64,000 nucleotides of DNA from Phyllobacterium calauticae (GTDB taxonomy: Bacteria > Pseudomonadota > Alphaproteobacteria > Rhizobiales > Rhizobiaceae), in NCBI RefSeq assembly GCF_019991125.1, contig NZ_JAGENB010000001.1, forward strand, positions 186,001 to 250,000, read 5' to 3'. The stretch's first letter is position 1. Each line of letters begins with the position of its first letter. A program made the translations under genes and the position numbers. The notes beneath the pieces were generated by a model. That model saw nothing but the letters and a program-made list of their open reading frames with translations, searched no databases and had not been told where the DNA came from. Positions 6,968 through 15,438 of this stretch are shown one piece after another.

Positions 6968-8476
6968 ATGAACAATCGAATCGGAATAAAGAAACCCGTC
7001 GCCATCAGCATGCCGCCCCATGTTGAACCCGAAGAATTCACCGACGCGAAAGCCGCCGTGCAGGCGCTGATCGCCCTTTACGAGCGGAACACGCAGTTTC
7101 TGCGCGATGGCTTCGACAAGGTCGCCAAGGGCGAAGTGGAAAACAACACGCATTTTCGCGCCTTCTATCCGGAAGTGCGCCTGTCCACGTCAAGCTATGC
7201 GCAGATCGACTCCCGCCTTGCCTTCGGCCATGTGTCGGCACCCGGCCAGTATTCGGCCAACATCACCCGGCCCGATCTTTTCGAGAGCTACCTGGAAGAA
7301 CAGATCAGACTGCTGATCCGCAATCATGGCGGCCCGGTTACGGTGCAGGAATCCACGACACCGATCCCCATCCACTTTGCCTTCCTTGAAGGCACCTATG
7401 TGGAATCCTCGGTTGCCGATGCTTTCCAGCGCCCGCTGCGCGATCTCTTCGATGTTCCCGATCTCAACGCCACGGATGACCGGATCGTCAATGGCGAATA
7501 TGAGACCGACGATATTGACGGGATCATGCCGCTGTCGCCGTTTACGGCGCAGCGCGTGGATTATTCCCTGCATCGCCTGTCGCACTATACCGCGACCCGC
7601 CCGGTGCATTTCCAGAACTATGTCCTCTTTACCAACTATCAGTTCTACATCGATGAGTTCTGCGCCCTGGCGCGGCGGCTGATGGCCGAGGGTGGCGGCG
7701 GCTACGAGCGGTTCATCGAACCGGGCAACCTGATCACCGAAGCCGGTGACGACGCGCCGACTTCGGGCGTGCCGATTGGACGGCTGCCGCAGATGCCTGC
7801 CTATCATCTGGCGAAGAAAGACAATGCCGGCATCACCATGGTCAATATCGGCGTCGGCCCCTCCAACGCCAAGACCATCACGGACCACATCGCGGTTCTG
7901 CGCCCGCACGCGTGGCTGATGCTCGGCCACTGCGCCGGTCTGCGCAACACGCAGGCGCTCGGCGACTATGTGCTGGCCCATGCCTATGTGCGCGAGGATC
8001 ACGTGCTCGATGACGACCTGCCGGTCTGGGTGCCGATCCCGGCGCTGGCTGAAGTGCAGGTGGCGCTCGAACAGGCGGTCGCCGAAGTCACGGGACTTGA
8101 AGGCTATGACCTGAAGCGCATCATGCGCACGGGCACGGTTGCAACCATCGACAACCGCAACTGGGAACTGCGCGACCAGCGCGGACCGGTGAAGCGCCTG
8201 TCGCAATCACGTGCCATTGCACTCGACATGGAGTCGGCGACCATTGCCGCCAACGGCTTCCGCTTCCGCGTACCCTATGGAACGCTGCTGTGCGTCTCCG
8301 ACAAGCCGCTGCATGGCGAATTGAAGCTGCCGGGCATGGCAACGGAGTTCTACAAGCGTCAAGTCGCCCAGCATCTGCAGATCGGTATCCGTGCGCTGGA
8401 GAAACTGGCGGAAATGCCGCCGGAAAAACTGCACTCGCGCAAGTTGCGCAGCTTCTTCGAGATGGCCTTCCAGTAG
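6968..8476 (+). CDS. amn: AMP nucleosidase
   Basis: Encodes a 502-residue AMP nucleosidase, which splits AMP into adenine and ribose 5-phosphate in the cytoplasm and tunes adenylate levels. The N-terminal AMP-binding regulatory domain spans about residues 10-190, including FYPEVRLSTSSYAQIDSRLA. The C-terminal nucleoside-phosphorylase-like domain holds MVNIGVGPSNAKTITDHIA, GHCAGLR and the catalytic ALDMESATIAANG. Length agrees with the E. coli enzyme. Start ATG 6968 is taken; ATG 7010 and an upstream frame to 6908 are possible. A strong terminator lies 130 bases downstream. Confidence 0.95.
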   Translation: MNNRIGIKKPVAISMPPHVEPEEFTDAKAAVQALIALYERNTQFLRDGFDKVAKGEVENNTHFRAFYPEVRLSTSSYAQIDSRLAFGHVSAPGQYSANITRPDLFESYLEEQIRLLIRNHGGPVTVQESTTPIPIHFAFLEGTYVESSVADAFQRPLRDLFDVPDLNATDDRIVNGEYETDDIDGIMPLSPFTAQRVDYSLHRLSHYTATRPVHFQNYVLFTNYQFYIDEFCALARRLMAEGGGGYERFIEPGNLITEAGDDAPTSGVPIGRLPQMPAYHLAKKDNAGITMVNIGVGPSNAKTITDHIAVLRPHAWLMLGHCAGLRNTQALGDYVLAHAYVREDHVLDDDLPVWVPIPALAEVQVALEQAVAEVTGLEGYDLKRIMRTGTVATIDNRNWELRDQRGPVKRLSQSRAIALDMESATIAANGFRFRVPYGTLLCVSDKPLHGELKLPGMATEFYKRQVAQHLQIGIRALEKLAEMPPEKLHSRKLRSFFEMAFQ

Positions 8477-8608
8477 AGTTAAGGGCTTTATATCGGTAAA
8501 CCGGCACCCAAAATCAGCAAATCGTGCTTGGAAACAAGGGCGAAATGCCGTATTCTTCTGGAGTGGAGATGGGCTTTCGCCCACCTCCTTTTTCTAGATA
8601 GTGAATTG

Positions 8609-8647
8609 AACCCGGAGGATCAGTGACCAGCTGCTCCGGGTTTTTTT
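8609..8647 (+). terminator. Rho-independent terminator after amn
   Basis: Perfect 9-bp stem AACCCGGAG (8609-8617) with CTCCGGGTT followed by a run of seven T. Confidence 0.85.
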
Positions 8648-8955
8648 CACTTCCAGTGTGATGCTCAGTGGCAGATACCACATCGCCTCACCTCCAGTTT
8701 TGAGAGCAAGGCCATTGCTATGGTCGGGCGGCCCATCCTCCCGATGTACCGGCTGGCTCGGTGCGTGCTGCTTCACTCTCAAACGCCTGAGTGATGGACA
8801 CCTTTGCAAATCCCGCGAAAACAGCAACGCATGCAGAGTTGAATGTTGAAGACGGTGTGCATTTGGAGGTTGCGGCGATGGCTCGTTGCTGAATGAGCGG
8901 AGAACGCGATCTGACATTCCGCATCTTGATTGCGTCGCAATTGACCGTTTAATGC
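8648..8955. other. Intergenic region, no gene supported
   Basis: About 300 bases between the amn terminator and the exo/endonuclease-phosphatase gene. Short frames on both strands have no recognisable content. Presumably carries the promoter of the next gene. Confidence 0.45.
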
Positions 8956-9975
8956 GTGACCATGACAACAACGACAAAATCATCCTGGGTGAAGCTCGCG
9001 GCCGTGCTTGTACCGGTCCTGCTGTCAGTACCGCTGGTGCTCGGATTTTTCGGTTCCGTGCATCCGGTTTTCGATGCATTCGCGCACTTCCGCATGCACC
9101 TCGCCGCGCTCATGATCCTCACGGCACTGCCAGCCCTTTTCATGGGGTTGTGGCGGGAAAGCCTGATGACCATCATTCTGGCGGTCATGGCCCTGTCGAC
9201 CGTACTGGCCCCTGCTCCCGCGCCCGCATCAGCCGGGACGCCGCAAGCCGCCACGCCATCCGGCCAGCCGCAATACACGCTGCTGCAGTTGAACCTTCGC
9301 TTTGACAATGCCGACCAGACGGAGGTTATCCGTCTGATTGCGCAGCAGAGCCCCGACGTCATCACACTGCAGGAGGTTTCGGACAGCTGGCGGGCGAAGC
9401 TCGCGGCGATCGAAGCGCGGTATCCCTACAATCTCTACTGCCCCAGCAGCAAACGCATCGGTGGCGTGGCCATCCTCTCCCGCCGCCCCTTTGCGCTGGG
9501 CACGACGCCGCAATGCATCGGCAACGCCCTTGCCGGCCTCGCCCGGATTGATTTCGGCGGCCGCACCGCACTGGTTGCCGCCCTGCACCTGGACTGGCCC
9601 TGGCCGTTTGCGCAACCCGATAATGTTGAGGAAATGCGTGCCTATTTCGAACGGCTGCAGGGGCCGATGATTGTCGCCGGTGACTTCAATGCGGCACCAT
9701 GGAGCCAAACCGTTCGCCAGATCGCGGCGGCAAGCAAAACCATGCCGGTGGATGGATTGCGCCCGAGCTGGCTGATCAACGGCACGCTGGCGAAAGCGGC
9801 CAGATGGATCGGCCTGCCGCTTGATCATATTCTCGTATCAAGCCGCATCTCAGGCGTAGGCGTCGAAACGCTCGCGCCTGTCGGCTCGGATCACCTGCCA
9901 CTGCTCCTGCGGTTTGCAATCGATGCGGCGGCCGATGACGGTCCGGATCTGCAGACCGTGATGCTGACGCAGTGA
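8956..9975 (+). CDS. Membrane-anchored endonuclease/exonuclease/phosphatase family protein
   Basis: A 339-residue protein with two to three hydrophobic N-terminal segments (about residues 12-31, 47-65 and 68-86), then an extracytoplasmic or cytoplasmic EEP domain. Catalytic motifs are in order: LQLNLRFDN, ITLQEVSDS (metal-binding Glu), AGDFNAAPWS (Asp/Asn) and GSDHLPLL (catalytic Asp-His). The EEP fold hydrolyses phosphodiesters of DNA, lipids or other substrates; the substrate here is not readable. GTG 8956 and ATG 8962 are alternative starts. Its stop abuts the stop of the convergent NIPSNAP gene. Confidence 0.87.
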   Translation: MTMTTTTKSSWVKLAAVLVPVLLSVPLVLGFFGSVHPVFDAFAHFRMHLAALMILTALPALFMGLWRESLMTIILAVMALSTVLAPAPAPASAGTPQAATPSGQPQYTLLQLNLRFDNADQTEVIRLIAQQSPDVITLQEVSDSWRAKLAAIEARYPYNLYCPSSKRIGGVAILSRRPFALGTTPQCIGNALAGLARIDFGGRTALVAALHLDWPWPFAQPDNVEEMRAYFERLQGPMIVAGDFNAAPWSQTVRQIAAASKTMPVDGLRPSWLINGTLAKAARWIGLPLDHILVSSRISGVGVETLAPVGSDHLPLLLRFAIDAAADDGPDLQTVMLTQ

Positions 9976-10281
9976 TTATTCGAATACCGGCCTCAGGAAA
10001 CTGCGCTCGTAGCTGACGATGCTGCGATTGTGTTTTTCCATTTCAAACACCGCCTGGCATTCTGGGTCTTTTGCCATGCGCTGCCGGTATGTTTCATAGT
10101 CAGCAAGGCTGGGAAAGCTGAACATCGCATAGGCGATGTTGCTTGCCCCTTCGCTCGGCAGGAAATAGCCGTGATGGTTTCCGCCCAGGCGAGTGACGAG
10201 CGCGATCCAGCGGCGGCCATAGTCCTCGAATTCGGCAAGCTTGTAGGGATCGATGACATATTTGAGATAGCAGGTGATCAC
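9976..10281 (-). CDS. NIPSNAP family protein
   Basis: A 101-residue dimeric alpha+beta-barrel NIPSNAP protein. The pattern MITCYLKYVIDPYKLAEFE opens the domain, and RLGGNHHGYFLPSEG is the family's conserved turn. Function in bacteria is not established. The gene lies directly against the stop of the upstream convergent gene (no spacer) and faces a gap of about 65 bases to the ETF-QO terminator. Confidence 0.88.
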   Translation of the reverse strand: MITCYLKYVIDPYKLAEFEDYGRRWIALVTRLGGNHHGYFLPSEGASNIAYAMFSFPSLADYETYRQRMAKDPECQAVFEMEKHNRSIVSYERSFLRPVFE

Positions 10282-10346
10282 GGGTAAACTCCGGTACAGG
10301 TCGGTTGATCGACAAAAACGAGAGCTTTCACTCGGGTCTCAATCGG

Positions 10347-10373
10347 AAAAAAGCCCGGATCAACCGGGCTTTT
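10347..10373 (-). terminator. Terminator for ETF-QO gene
   Basis: AAAAGCCCGG-ATCAA-CCGGGCTTTT is a perfect 10-bp stem ending two bases from the ETF-QO stop codon; read on the minus strand it ends in a U-run. Confidence 0.85.
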
Positions 10374-10375
10374 CA

Positions 10376-12043
10376 TCACATGCTGGTATAGACCGGCCCC
10401 TCGCCGCCCTGCGGCGGCACCCAGTTGATGTTCTGGTTCGGGTCCTTGATATCGCAGGTCTTGCAGTGAACGCAGTTCTGGGCGTTGATCACGAATTTCG
10501 GTCCGGTGCTTTCCTCGACCCATTCATAAACGCCCGCCGGGCAATAACGCGTCGATGGCCCCGCAAAGACATCGTGTTCCGACGATTTCTGCAGCGCTGC
10601 ATCCTTGACGATGAGGTGGACCGGTTCGTTTTCCTCGTGGTTGGTATTGGACAGGAACACCGAGGACAGGCGGTCGAAGGTCAAGACGCCATCGGGCTTG
10701 GGATAGGCGATCGGCTTGTGCTTGGCCGCCGGTTCCAGCGACGCCGCGTCGGACTTGCCATGCTTCCACGTGCCGAAGGGCGACCAGCCGCCGAAAATCG
10801 TGTTCAGCCACATGTCGATGCCGCCAAGAACCACGCCGCCGACGGTGCCGAGTCTCGACCACATCGGCTTGACGTTGCGCACCCGCTTCAGGTCCTTGCC
10901 GATCTCGCTGGTGCGCCAGGCGTTTTCGTAGGAGATGAGTTCGTCATTGGCCCGTCCCGCAGCCAGTGCCGCCGCCGCATGTTCCGCCGCCAGCATGCCC
11001 GAAAGCATGGCATTGTGCGATCCCTTGATGCGCGGCACGTTGACGAAACCGGCGGAGCAACCGATCAGCACGCCGCCGGGGAAGGACAGTTTCGGCACCG
11101 ACTGCCAGCCGCCTTCGGTAATGGCGCGCGCACCATAGCCAAGGCGCTTGCCGCCCTCGAACGTGCCGCGAATGGCGGGATGTGTCTTGAAGCGCTGGAA
11201 TTCCTCGAACGGCGACAGATAGGGGTTCTTGTAGTTGAGGTGCATGACGAAGCCGACGGCCACCGTATTGTCCTCGAGGTGATAGAGGAACGAACCGCCA
11301 CCCGTCTTCAGGTCGAGCGGCCAGCCGAAGGAATGCTGCACCAGGCCCAGCTTGTGCTTGGCCGGATCGATCTGCCAGAGCTCTTTCAGGCCGATACCGA
11401 ACTTGGCCGGTTCCTTGCCTTCATCGAGCTTGAACTTGCTGATGAGCTGCTTGGCGAGCGAACCGCGCGCGCCTTCGGCAATCAGCGTGTATTTGCCGAG
11501 CAGCGCCATGCCGCGCGTATAGGCCGGACCATGTGAACCGTCCTTTTCGATGCCCATGTCGCCGGTGGCCACACCGATGACCGCGCCGCTATCGTCATAG
11601 AGAACTTCGGAACCGGCAAATCCGGGATAAATCTCGACGCCCAGTTCTTCCGCCTTGGTGCCGAGCCAGCGGCAGACATTGCCCAGCGAAACAATGAAAT
11701 TGCCGTGATTGTTCATCAGCGGCGGCATGGCGAAATTCGGCAGGCGGACGGAGCCTGCCGGCCCCAGAACCAGAAAATGATCCGCTGTCACGGGTGTCTT
11801 GAAGGGGTGTCCCTCCTCGTCCCGCCAGCCGGGCAAGAGCTTGTCGACGCCGATGGGATCGACGACCGCGCCGGAAAGAATATGGGCACCGACCTCGCCG
11901 CCCTTTTCCAGCACGACGACCGACAGTTCGGGATTGATCTGCTTGAGCCTGATCGCCGCTGACAGGCCCGATGGGCCACCGCCGACAATCACGACATCAA
12001 ACTCCATGCTCTCCCGCTCTGGAAGTTCGTTTGTCTCGCTCAT
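10376..12043 (-). CDS. Electron transfer flavoprotein-ubiquinone oxidoreductase
   Basis: A 555-residue ETF-QO that moves electrons from electron transfer flavoprotein (fed by acyl-CoA and amino-acid dehydrogenases) to ubiquinone at the inner membrane. FAD-binding VIVGGGPSGLSAAIRL is near residue 17, and the C-terminal 4Fe-4S cysteines appear in RYCPAGVYEW and NCVHCKTCDIK. ATG 12043 follows AGGAGGACTTC, a perfect ribosome-binding site. A candidate LiuR-type operator stands about 150 bases upstream, which suits a gene of branched-chain and fatty acid oxidation. Confidence 0.95.
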   Translation of the reverse strand: MSETNELPERESMEFDVVIVGGGPSGLSAAIRLKQINPELSVVVLEKGGEVGAHILSGAVVDPIGVDKLLPGWRDEEGHPFKTPVTADHFLVLGPAGSVRLPNFAMPPLMNNHGNFIVSLGNVCRWLGTKAEELGVEIYPGFAGSEVLYDDSGAVIGVATGDMGIEKDGSHGPAYTRGMALLGKYTLIAEGARGSLAKQLISKFKLDEGKEPAKFGIGLKELWQIDPAKHKLGLVQHSFGWPLDLKTGGGSFLYHLEDNTVAVGFVMHLNYKNPYLSPFEEFQRFKTHPAIRGTFEGGKRLGYGARAITEGGWQSVPKLSFPGGVLIGCSAGFVNVPRIKGSHNAMLSGMLAAEHAAAALAAGRANDELISYENAWRTSEIGKDLKRVRNVKPMWSRLGTVGGVVLGGIDMWLNTIFGGWSPFGTWKHGKSDAASLEPAAKHKPIAYPKPDGVLTFDRLSSVFLSNTNHEENEPVHLIVKDAALQKSSEHDVFAGPSTRYCPAGVYEWVEESTGPKFVINAQNCVHCKTCDIKDPNQNINWVPPQGGEGPVYTSM

Positions 12044-12195
12044 GAAGTCCTCCTGAATGCTATGCCCCGCAAACACTTCGCCTGTGTTTTTCCCATTTGT
12101 AACGCAACAATAGCCGTATGACAGAGGCTAGCATCCATTCAAGATGCGGCCAATTGCCCTCATCCTACGACCATTTCCACAATTTATAATTTACC

Positions 12196-12211
12196 TTAAC
12201 GTAAACGTCAA
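12196..12211. promoter_or_regulatory. Candidate MerR/LiuR-type operator upstream of ETF-QO
   Basis: TTAACGTAAACGTCAA is an imperfect palindrome (read the other way TTGACG-TTTA-CGTTAA) of the LiuR form, lying in an AT-rich promoter-like stretch upstream of the minus-strand ETF-QO gene. Compare 3372-3385. Confidence 0.45.
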
Positions 12212-12318
12212 TATTTTAGCCCTGTGTGCAGCGGAATTTCCAAGGCCCGGGAACAGGATAACGGCTGTCACATCAAGGGCATTTGCCGGTGTTTCTCAGG
12301 CGAGATTGCAGGGCCATT

Positions 12319-12459
12319 GTGCGTGGTTCGCCCTTCGACAAGCTCAGGATGCTCACCATGAGGAAGAGTGAGAGCTGCAGGGAGCCACATTCTGCAACAT
12401 CGCAGATGAGCCCTGCAATCAAACCACCTTCCTCATGGTGAGCGTGTCGAACCGCGCAC
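12319..12459. repeat. Palindromic intergenic repeat, copy B (mosaic)
   Basis: Outer arms GTGCGTGGTTCG at 12319 and CGAACCGCGCAC ending at 12459, and inner arms CTCACCATGAGG and CCTCATGGTGAG, as in copies A and C. The left arm holds an extra internal block, CCCTTCGACAAGCTCAGGAT, between GGTTCG and GCTCACC, absent from copy A. The remaining intergenic DNA from 12044 to 12584 holds no supported gene. Confidence 0.8.
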
Positions 12460-12584
12460 CGCGCCATCCGCAGGCCGGTCAACCCAGTTGCGCCTTTGCG
12501 CATTTCGTTCATACTCGCCTCCATTGACATGTCTCGCATAAAAAACTGCTGGTGGATCGGGGATAACCAACAAGCGGGGACGGG

Positions 12585-13184
12585 ATGAGATCACTCTGGA
12601 TGATCCGGACAATGGGCAGTGTTCTGGCTGTCACCATGATTTTTACCCATTCTGCGGCGCAGGAGCAGAAAAAATGGACCGTTGGGCCCTATAGTTTTTC
12701 CGATGAAATGGGCGGGTTCAGCATCCGTTCGGTCAGTGGCACCGGTACAACCGAAGATCCGATCGTCATCACCGAAGAGCTGAATGATATCGTTCCGGTC
12801 ACGCTCGTCATTCGCAACGCCAGCGTGGGGAAGCCAGGATTCGTGCCACAGGGTTTCGGCCTGCTGTTCCATCTGCAGATCCGGGCCATCAATGGCAGCG
12901 GCCGCCCGTGGCAGGAGTTTTTCTTCGAATTGCAGTCATTGCTCGGGGAGCCGAGCGACTATAGCGACGGGCTGTCCTTCTGCCAGCCCTGTGATGTGAC
13001 CGGCATGATTCATTCCAATCTGTTTGCCGCCTACGACGATGATTTCGAGCCCTATGACCGCATGCTGTTTCATGATGGCAAGGTAGATCCAAAGGCAAAT
13101 GTGAGCATGGATTTCCCCATCGGTGATTTTACGCCCAAGCGCATCTTTTATCTGGTGCAGGAGCCGCGCATTCCCTCCACCTGA
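12585..13184 (+). CDS. Secreted conserved hypothetical protein
   Basis: A 199-residue protein with a signal peptide (MRSLWMIRTMGSVLAVTMIF, cleavage near AQE at about residue 25). The mature part is beta-rich: ITEELNDIVPVTLVIRNASV followed by a segment on lateral interactions (FFFELQSLLGEPSDYSDGLS) and one CxxC (FCQPCDVTG). No known domain is recognised with confidence, though the general look is that of a periplasmic protein conserved in Rhizobiales. Starts at ATG 12585 after GCGGGGACGGG. It precedes the uracil-DNA glycosylase by about 70 bases, probably unrelated in function. Confidence 0.75.
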   Translation: MRSLWMIRTMGSVLAVTMIFTHSAAQEQKKWTVGPYSFSDEMGGFSIRSVSGTGTTEDPIVITEELNDIVPVTLVIRNASVGKPGFVPQGFGLLFHLQIRAINGSGRPWQEFFFELQSLLGEPSDYSDGLSFCQPCDVTGMIHSNLFAAYDDDFEPYDRMLFHDGKVDPKANVSMDFPIGDFTPKRIFYLVQEPRIPST

Positions 13185-13255
13185 CCTTGCAATCACGCGC
13201 GCAATTTGCGACTTGAAGGGGAGACCCGCTCCAATCCGGGTTCAAGGATCAGCCA

Positions 13256-14086
13256 TTGCCCGACCTGCGTGAACTCTTGCACTTTTATGCCGAAGCCGGT
13301 GCCGACACACCGCTCGAAGACGCGCCGGTCGATCGCCTTGCCGCAGTGGAGCCCGCACGCAAGCCTGTTCAGCCGCCCGCAGCAACGCGCCAAGCAGTAC
13401 CGCAGGCCGAGCGGCCACGCCCGGAGCCGCAACCGGTGGCAGCGCCGGCCTTGAACAAGACCTCCGTCCCCGACGACACCAAGATTGCGTTGGCACGGCA
13501 GCTCGCCTCGAGCGCCACCACGCTTGAACAGTTGCGTGAGCAGCTGGCATCCTTCGATGGCTGCAATCTGAAATTCACTGCCAAGAACCTGGTCTTTGCC
13601 GACGGCAATCCGCACGCCCCCATCATGTTCGTCGGCGAGGCACCGGGACGCGAAGAGGATCTGGAAGGCGTGCCGTTCATCGGCCGTTCGGGGCAGTTAC
13701 TCGACCGGATGCTCAGCGCCATCGGCCTTGACCGCACCGGCGTCTACATCGCCAACACCATTCCCTGGCGCCCGCCGGGCAACCGCACGCCGACGCCGCT
13801 GGAAACCGAGATCTGCCGCCCCTTCTTCGAACGGCAGATCGAACTTGCCGCCCCCAAACTGCTGGTTGCCCTCGGCGGCCCCGCCGCCAAGGCGTTGACG
13901 CATGCGCCGGAAGGCATTTTGCGGCTGCGCGGCAACTGGAAAACCCACCGCACGGCTGCGGGGATCGACATCCCGGTCATGCCGACGCTGCATCCGGCCT
14001 ATCTCCTGCGCAATTCAGCCCAGAAGCGCTTTGCCTGGCGTGATTTCATTGCCGCCAAAATACAGTTGCGCGCCCTCACGCAATAA
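13256..14086 (+). CDS. Uracil-DNA glycosylase, family 4-like
   Basis: A 276-residue UDG that removes uracil from DNA for base excision repair. Motif A is VGEAPGREEDLEGVPFIGRS, the middle segment ANTIPWRPPGNRTPT, and motif B MPTLHPAYLLR. An N-terminal extension of about 90 residues is Pro/Ala-rich. Family 4 enzymes normally bind a 4Fe-4S cluster with four cysteines; only two are present here (DGCNLKF and EICRPF), so the cluster may be lost or altered. The start is a TTG at 13256; alternative starts are not obvious. Confidence 0.88.
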   Translation: MPDLRELLHFYAEAGADTPLEDAPVDRLAAVEPARKPVQPPAATRQAVPQAERPRPEPQPVAAPALNKTSVPDDTKIALARQLASSATTLEQLREQLASFDGCNLKFTAKNLVFADGNPHAPIMFVGEAPGREEDLEGVPFIGRSGQLLDRMLSAIGLDRTGVYIANTIPWRPPGNRTPTPLETEICRPFFERQIELAAPKLLVALGGPAAKALTHAPEGILRLRGNWKTHRTAAGIDIPVMPTLHPAYLLRNSAQKRFAWRDFIAAKIQLRALTQ

Positions 14087-14188
14087 TTCATATGCCATGG
14101 CGCAAAACTGGAATGACAGTGTCGTAATTTCCGGCTCTGAAGCCCGGTGAAACCTGTACTTTCCGGTGCAGAAACGCAGGGTCCCCAT

Positions 14189-15436
14189 ATGTTTCGCCAG
14201 CTCTTGCCGATTGCGGCACTGTTGACCAGCACCTTCCTGATGCTGACCGCCGGCGGTTTGGCAGGCATTCTGCTGCCGTTGCGCGCAGGAATAGAAGGCT
14301 GGTCGCCGACCACGGTCGGCTGGCTTGGCACGGGCTATGCCCTCGCCTTCACCGGCGGGTGCATTGTCGTTCCGCGTCTGGTGCGCCGCGTCGGCCATGT
14401 CCGCGTCTTTGCCGTTCTCCTGACCCTGCTCAGCATGTCGATGCTTCTACATGGGCTCATCATCGACCCGTGGGCCTGGACCCTGTTCCGGGCGCTTGCC
14501 GGCTTCTCGCTGGCCGGCAGCTACATGGTGATTGAAAGCTGGCTGAACGAGCGCGTGACCAACGCCACACGCGGCATGGTGTTTTCAATCTACATGATCG
14601 TGTCGATGATCGGCCTGCTGGTCGGGCAATACATCCTGCCGTTCGGCAACCCGGCGACACAGGCGCTGTTCATGATCGGTGCGCTGATCTATGCCGCAGC
14701 CCTCGTGCCAACCGGGCTTTCCAATGCCCAGTCGCCGCGCCCGCTGACCGAGGTTTCGCTCGACCTGTCCGGCCTCTACCGCAAATCGCCGGCGGCGATG
14801 ATCGGCTCGCTGATTGCCGGTATCATAGCGGGGGCATGGAATTTCCTGTCAGCGATCTATGGCCGCGAAATCGGTCTTTCCACCTTCGACATCGCCACGA
14901 TGATTGCCAGCGCCATGATCGGCGGCGCCATTTTCCAGTATCCCATCGGGCGCATCTCCGACTTTGTCGACCGGCGCTATGTGATGGTGGTGGCCGGTAT
15001 TGTCGGTGTCCTGTTGTCCGTGACCATGATCATCGTGCAGCCTGTTACCCCCTGGGTCATCTATTCCCTGATGTTCGCCTTCGGCACGGTGCTGTTTCCG
15101 ATCTATTCGCTCAACGTCGCCCATGCCAATGATTTTGCCGAGCCGAGCGAATTCGTCAAAGTCTCGAGCGGGCTGCTGATCGTCTACGGCATCGGCAGCA
15201 TGATCGGCCCGCAGATTGCCGGGCGGCTGATGGATGTCACCGGCCCCGCCGGTTTCTTCATGACCATGGCGGGCTGCTACGCAGCCTACGGTTCCTACGC
15301 CTTCTGGCGCAGTCTGCGCCGGGCCCGGCAGGTGCCGTCGGAACGGCCGGACTTCGTCTACCGCGCGCCGGACAGGCCGCAGACGCCGGAAACGCTGCAG
15401 CTCAACCCGGCCATCAGCGCGGCCAAGGACGACTAG
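14189..15436 (+). CDS. MFS transporter, YcaD-like
   Basis: A 415-residue major facilitator superfamily permease with twelve predicted membrane helices. The N-half carries the MFS loop between helices 2 and 3 (RLVRRVGHVRVF), and helix 5 has RALAGFSLAGSYMVIESWLN, typical of the YcaD-like group. A central loop (NAQSPRPLTEVSLDLSGLYR) separates the two halves. ATG 14189 after GCAGGG is preferred over GTG 14147. Substrate unknown. Three bases separate its stop from that of the convergent EamA gene. Confidence 0.92.
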   Translation: MFRQLLPIAALLTSTFLMLTAGGLAGILLPLRAGIEGWSPTTVGWLGTGYALAFTGGCIVVPRLVRRVGHVRVFAVLLTLLSMSMLLHGLIIDPWAWTLFRALAGFSLAGSYMVIESWLNERVTNATRGMVFSIYMIVSMIGLLVGQYILPFGNPATQALFMIGALIYAAALVPTGLSNAQSPRPLTEVSLDLSGLYRKSPAAMIGSLIAGIIAGAWNFLSAIYGREIGLSTFDIATMIASAMIGGAIFQYPIGRISDFVDRRYVMVVAGIVGVLLSVTMIIVQPVTPWVIYSLMFAFGTVLFPIYSLNVAHANDFAEPSEFVKVSSGLLIVYGIGSMIGPQIAGRLMDVTGPAGFFMTMAGCYAAYGSYAFWRSLRRARQVPSERPDFVYRAPDRPQTPETLQLNPAISAAKDD

Positions 15437-15438
15437 GG

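Noticed and set aside
12273-12539. 88-codon minus-strand frame
   Set aside because: It is formed by palindromic repeat copy B and has no protein-like features outside it.
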